From Pegoplata infirma (Eukaryota > Arthropoda > Insecta > Diptera > Anthomyiidae), in the NCBI GenBank assembly GCA_963921195.1, contig OY992539.1, forward strand, positions 42,576,657-42,640,656: 64,000 nucleotides of DNA, in the 5' to 3' direction. How positions within the stretch are numbered: the stretch's first letter is position 1; every line of letters starts with the position of its first letter. This document shows, piece by piece, positions 54,101 to 60,100 of this stretch. The notes under the pieces are model-generated. The model saw nothing but the letters and a program-made list of their open reading frames with translations. It was not told where the DNA came from and ran no database searches. The translations under genes and the position numbers were made by a program.

Positions 54101-57100
54101 TTTTTATATTTTTGTTAAGCAAATGAAACATGTTTATGAAATAAGAAGTTCAGAGTCCTGCACTAGGACCGGGGGAACTAAAAAATTAAGTTTTTTTTGC
54201 CCGCCTCCTTTTTAGGGCCTGAATATAAAAAAAATAGTTTAACTAATGATAAAATTGTATAACTTTAGTGCAAAAAGCTTAATAAATAAGTAAATATTTC
54301 TCGGGAGGCGGAGGTTACCCCGACAGCCTCCACTGAAGCCCCCCCCACCAAAAAAAACGGCCCTGTAAGTTTTTTTTTTAAAACATTATGGAGGGTATAT
54401 AAAAGATTCGGCACAGCCGAATTTAACACTCACTTGTTTTTACTAGTTTTTTTAGCACTTACCCCTAAATATATTTTTTTAAGAATTTTAAACGCCTTTT
54501 CACTAAATTCATGTTGAGGATTTATAGATGCTACTGATTTGGATGCTATGGCCAATAAAGCATTTAAACCAAAACGATTTTGTATACGTAGTGTTATATC
54601 ACAGTTTAATATTGTTTGTAAAGAGCTCATTGTGCCACAAACCCATTCTAGGCAAGATTCAAACATGTTAGAGTCACAAAAACTAATCGATAGTTGATTG
54701 GCTAAATGATGTGGATACAAAGCTTTAATACAAATTTGTATATCTTGAGGAAAAAGACGTTGAGTTAAAGCACTTATTAATTTGATGACAGCCGAACGGA
54801 CACAAGGACTATTGTGATTGGCTAAAACCAAAAGGAATTCAACTTTAATGTAATGATTAAGAACCTGGAAATAAAAAAAATAAACAAAAATTCATTTTAG
54901 AGTCGAGAAACGCAACAAAAACTCTCATTATCTATCAGATGAAAAATTTGGATTACATCAGTTTGAAGATTCTACTTGTAATTGGAAGATTTCATCTGTA
55001 ATTCACAAGTTCCATTTGTAATTTATAGATTCTACTTTTATTTCGAATATTCCAAATGTAACTCGAAAAATATAAAAGATTAATTAGTATTCGAAACAGA
55101 TCAATTGTAATTCGAAAAGGATCAATTTTAATTCGAAAAATATCAATTTTAATTCGAAAAAGATCAATTAAAATTCGAAAAAGGTCAATTGTTATTTGAA
55201 AAAGATCAGTTTTAATTCGAAAAGTATTAATTCAAATTCAAAGTAATTCAAAGATTCTAATTGTAATTCAAAAAATAGCAACGGAATTTCAATTAGTATT
55301 TTTCGAAATTTAATTGGAATCTTCGAATTACAATTAATTTTTTTGGAAGAATCATAACCTTTTTCTGAAAGCTAATGAAAGTTTTTGCTGAAAAACGTTT
55401 AAAAATATAAATTTATATAAGTTAACTTACATCATCAATATCTGTATCCGGTAAAAGACAAAGAAAATCTTTGAGCAATAACAATAAACCACTTTGTAAT
55501 GCGGCTATACCCACAGAACTGTAAGTATCTGTTTTATGTAGTGTCTTTGATTTTCTGTGATGCAGAGATGTTTTTGATTTGAAAACTTCATTCAATTCTG
55601 GACATTCTGAAAAATCCATATTTATTGAAGCCGCCATAGAATATAAGCTACTATCGGATTTTCGAGGGGTCTGTCTATCATTTTCCAATGATATTAGCGA
55701 ACGTGCTGAATTGGCACTATTTAGACGTATTCTTTTTCTTTTAATTTTTTGATGTGGTGAAGAAGAATGTTTTAGAAATGGTGACATTCTTGAAACATTT
55801 CTTGTTTTTTGTGGCGATTGTGTATGAGAATGTTTTAAAGTACTTGCTGTATTGCCAGATATAGTTGAAGATTTTTTATACTTTGAACGCCATTTTGAAG
55901 CTTCCAAGGGACTTATTAAACGTAAAGCATTTTTATTAAGTTTTGTACAATCGGCCACATTTTCTAAATTTTCTTCAAATTCATGTAAAGGTCTTTTATA
56001 GGCCGAAGTGGTTTTATGTAATTTTCTTAAACGATTTATACGTGCCTGTCTAGCCGGATCTATATCACTGCTATTGGAAGAATTTGAATTGGAATTTGTA
56101 TTTGTGCTGAGATCATTTAAAGGCTTTGCTACCCCCGGTTGATTACGTTTAGTTAGATTAATTTTAAAAGGAGCTGTAACACGTCCAAAATTTGTAGCTC
56201 CAGTTAATGAAGATTTTTCCTTAATCGGTATTTCCGGTGTTAAAAGGAAATAAAATCTTGATCTATCATGTGTAATATAACATTCACTAGGTTTATGCAA
56301 TAGCAATAGCAACTTCATAATCTCATCTAACAAGCAGGGTTTTGGTGGTGTACCAGCAAAAACCGAAATTATATTAACAAAAGCATCGGCAGCCTTTTTG
56401 GAAATAAATACCGGATTTGGCGATTCAATAACATAAACTTTACATAAATTTAATAATTCACGCATTAAACCCTCCTTTGTGAATTGCTCAATATTAAAGT
56501 CACGTTGAGGATGTTTTTCTCTGGTCAACGCTAAAATACATTGGAAGAGCATATCTAAAACATCGGAATTTTCAGCACCCGAACGTTGCCAATCGGAATA
56601 TCGGTGTAATATAGCGATTAGTAATTTTGGATAAACAACCGTAGCTATGGTGGTATCATTAACTTGTAGTGCATCTCCTTTTTTTGTTATTAATGGTTGT
56701 GAGCAGGCATTGTTTACAATACTTTTCAGCAGATGGCAATCTTTGGTACATCTTTCCGTTTTTATGACATAACCGATTAGACTTATATAATCATTACGTT
56801 GAAATTCTGTATATAGTTGAGATTCTGAAAAGGCCATGGTGAGTAATAGATCTAAGGCCATCGATTGAGTCGAAGAATTGGAACTGATTTCAACAATCTG
56901 AAAGAGAAAAATTGTAAATTGTATATTGGCAAAAATTGATACAAAGAACATCTCCTAAGGGAACTTAAAAACCAATTGTTAATATTTTTCACAAACTTTA
57001 CAATTGCTAAATTACTTTATTTTTTGTAAGTGAAAACCAAATTTGAGTCCAAAAAATTTTGTGAACGAAAAAAAAATTGCATCAAAAATTATTTGAGTGC

Positions 57101-60100
57101 AAAAAATTTTAGTAAAAAAAAATTATTTATTTTTTGAAACTACTACAAAAAAAAGTTGTTTGAGATGTTTTCATACAAAAACTAACGAAATTGTAGTTGA
57201 AAACAACTACTACTACAAACTACACAAACGACTGTCATGTAGTAACTGCAATAATTTTCTGAGTAGGCTTCAGAACAAATCGTTCGTGTGCAGACCATGT
57301 GACGACCCTAAGAATTCTAATAGAACAATCCGTTGAATTCAACAGCCCTCTGTACCTACTTTTCGTAGACTTCGAACGTGCGTTTGACACTGTGTCAAGA
57401 GAAGCTCTCTGGGCCTCACTCAACTGTAGAGGGTTTCCAGAAAAAATTGTAAACCTAATACGTGAGCTATATACCGATGACGTATGCGCTGTTCGCTTTA
57501 AAGGAAAGGAAAGCCAACCTTTCTCGATTGAATCTGGCGTAAGACAAGGTTGTATCCTGTCTCCAACGCATTTTCTCATACTTCTCGATTGTGTTATGGA
57601 ACAAACTCGGATTCTCCATTTGGTATCTAATGGAACTTATTAGAACGTCTGAACGACATTGATTATGCTGATGACATCTGCCTACTTGCACACCGACACA
57701 GCGACATGCAGGCCAAATTATTTCATTTGGCTAAGAACGCCGAAAAAGTAGGTCTGAAGATAAACATAAAGAAAACAAAGCTCATGCGTGTTGTAGCAGC
57801 AAACAATCTTCCCATTCATCTTAATGGAGTCGTAATAAACGAAGTAGATTCATTTTGCTACCTTGGTAGTACATTAACTGTAGATGGTGGGTCGGATAAA
57901 GATATAAATGACCGGATCAATAAAGCTCGATCAGCCTTCCAATCGCTTTACAAAATTTGGAGATCAAGCAATATCACTAGAAAAACAAAACTTCGTATTT
58001 TCAACAGTAGTGTTACAAGTGAACTTCTCTATGGCTGTACTACCTGGAGATTAACTCAAGAAAGCTTGAGAAAGCTAAAATCATTTACAAACCGCTGTCT
58101 ACGCCAAATCCTACAAATTTTCTGGCCGTACTGGGTCACAAACAAACGTAAATGGAAGTGGATTGGGCATACACTTAGAAAGCCTCCACATGAAATAGCA
58201 CGTGCAGTGATGGAGTGGAACCCGCAAGGTCAACGAGGAATGACATGGAACCAAGTTAAATCATTAGCTAATGATCGAAAAAGATGGAAAGAGTTCGTTG
58301 GTGCCCTTTGTTCAAATTGAACGTTTTATTTAACTTTTTTTTACTATTGTAATAAAAAATTTTATAAATAAAGGAATTGAAAGAAAAACTGCAATAATTT
58401 TCTGAGTGTGCAGTTCTTCAGGTGGTCTATCCACTTGTTTCTTTTATACTCGTTCGCTGGGGTTGGTCCTACGAATACCGTCACGCTCATCTGCAAGTCC
58501 CGCCACCTTTGCTGGGAAGCTTGGACTGACTACTTGTATTCGAACAGCAGGAATAAAGCGAGCGGCTGATGCAGTGACGATTTTTCGGAACAACTTCTTC
58601 GCGGAACGTACATCGATCACTGAAGTGACGGTTAGTATACTCTCTTAAGCCGACCCAGTCTGCCTTTTAATGATTTTCATAGGTTCGGCGCTCAGAGAGT
58701 GCAAAATTGTTGGGTCGGTCAAGCGTGATGATTATGGGAAGGTGGGCTAATGCAATGATTCCACGGCTCGTTACGTTGCAATATTCAGACCTGTGCTTGC
58801 AATAATGATGTCTGAAGAGCTGGCGTATGTTTCTACAATACTGGTGGGGGCATCTTCGTTCAGAGTGCAAAACGTCGAGTCCTCAGTGCCGCTCCTCTTT
58901 ATTTACCCAGAGAATCGAGTGCCAGAGATCATGATGGTCATTGAAATCTCCCATAACTATGCGGTTATCACCCTCAAGTTAACAGCTAAAATCAGAGTGA
59001 CAACCGGGTGGAGTACTATTCACTGTCGGGATGTAGACGTTGTACAGCTCGAACTCTGCAGCTCCTGACCGGACAACAATAACCTTGTGTTCAAGGTATT
59101 GATCGTTGACGATTCGGACAGACGAGATAATTTTGTACTGCACTGTGTAGTGGGTTAAAAACACTGTACCCCTCCTCCTCTCATCCCCTTTCATGTGCAG
59201 TCCAAGCGCAGAATGTTGTAACCATTACAACACCGGAGGCTGTAGTTGTTGTTCAGCTAGGTTTCTTGGATCGCCGCAAACTCGATTTTGTGTTGTTGCA
59301 TAAAGTTCGTTATCTCAATGATCTTACCTTGGATACCGCTGCAGTTTAGCTGCATTATGGATACAACCTCTGGTCGGGCCACAGAAATCTGGGAAGTTAA
59401 TTGTGGCGGCTGATGTTAGCGGTGGAGTTATTGTGGCTGCGGTTGTTGTGGCTGTTAGGGAGGGGTAGGCGGTGTAGCTTAGGAAAACGAGAATATCAAC
59501 GTCACTGAGGGATGCCGATAACAACGCACCGAGGGGCTACGTTGCCTATTTAAACAGCATCGGGTAATATAGCTGATATCCCAATCCCCATGAAGACTAA
59601 AGCGAGAGCAGTTGTATTGCTGCCAGAGGTGAAACCACCTTTTACAGCCGTTACACAGAACGGGGTTACTGTTCAACTGATTCCGGCAAACGGAACAATG
59701 GTCCTGGATTTTTTTCGATTCCGGAGCGGACCAGTTAAATACGGAGCACATTAGCCAAGCATACCTGCTTCAGGAGGGAAATAACAAAATACAAAAATAC
59801 ATACAAAGCTGGGGTGACAGTCCTTGGTCGGAAATGACAACTATCTGAAACGTTTCGGCTTTTTGAAAATCGGACTGTCGTGGAAACGTCTAACTTTAGT
59901 GGTTTTGGCTGTAGGATGATGCGTGATTAGTCAGTCACGTAACTACATTATATATCGATGATGATCCTGCTTCGAAAGAATTTTGGAACCAAATGTAAGT
60001 TACTTTTAGTAGCTTTAGGAACTAATCGAAAAAATAAAATATGTCCGTGTCCTTCCCTCTAATTTTAAATTTAAATAGGAGTTTGGGTCGTCAAAAACTA

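Noticed and set aside
57097..57336. 79-codon frame with CXXC pairs at the RTE-like LINE edge
   Set aside because: It crosses the LINE target duplication, so it mixes two unrelated elements.
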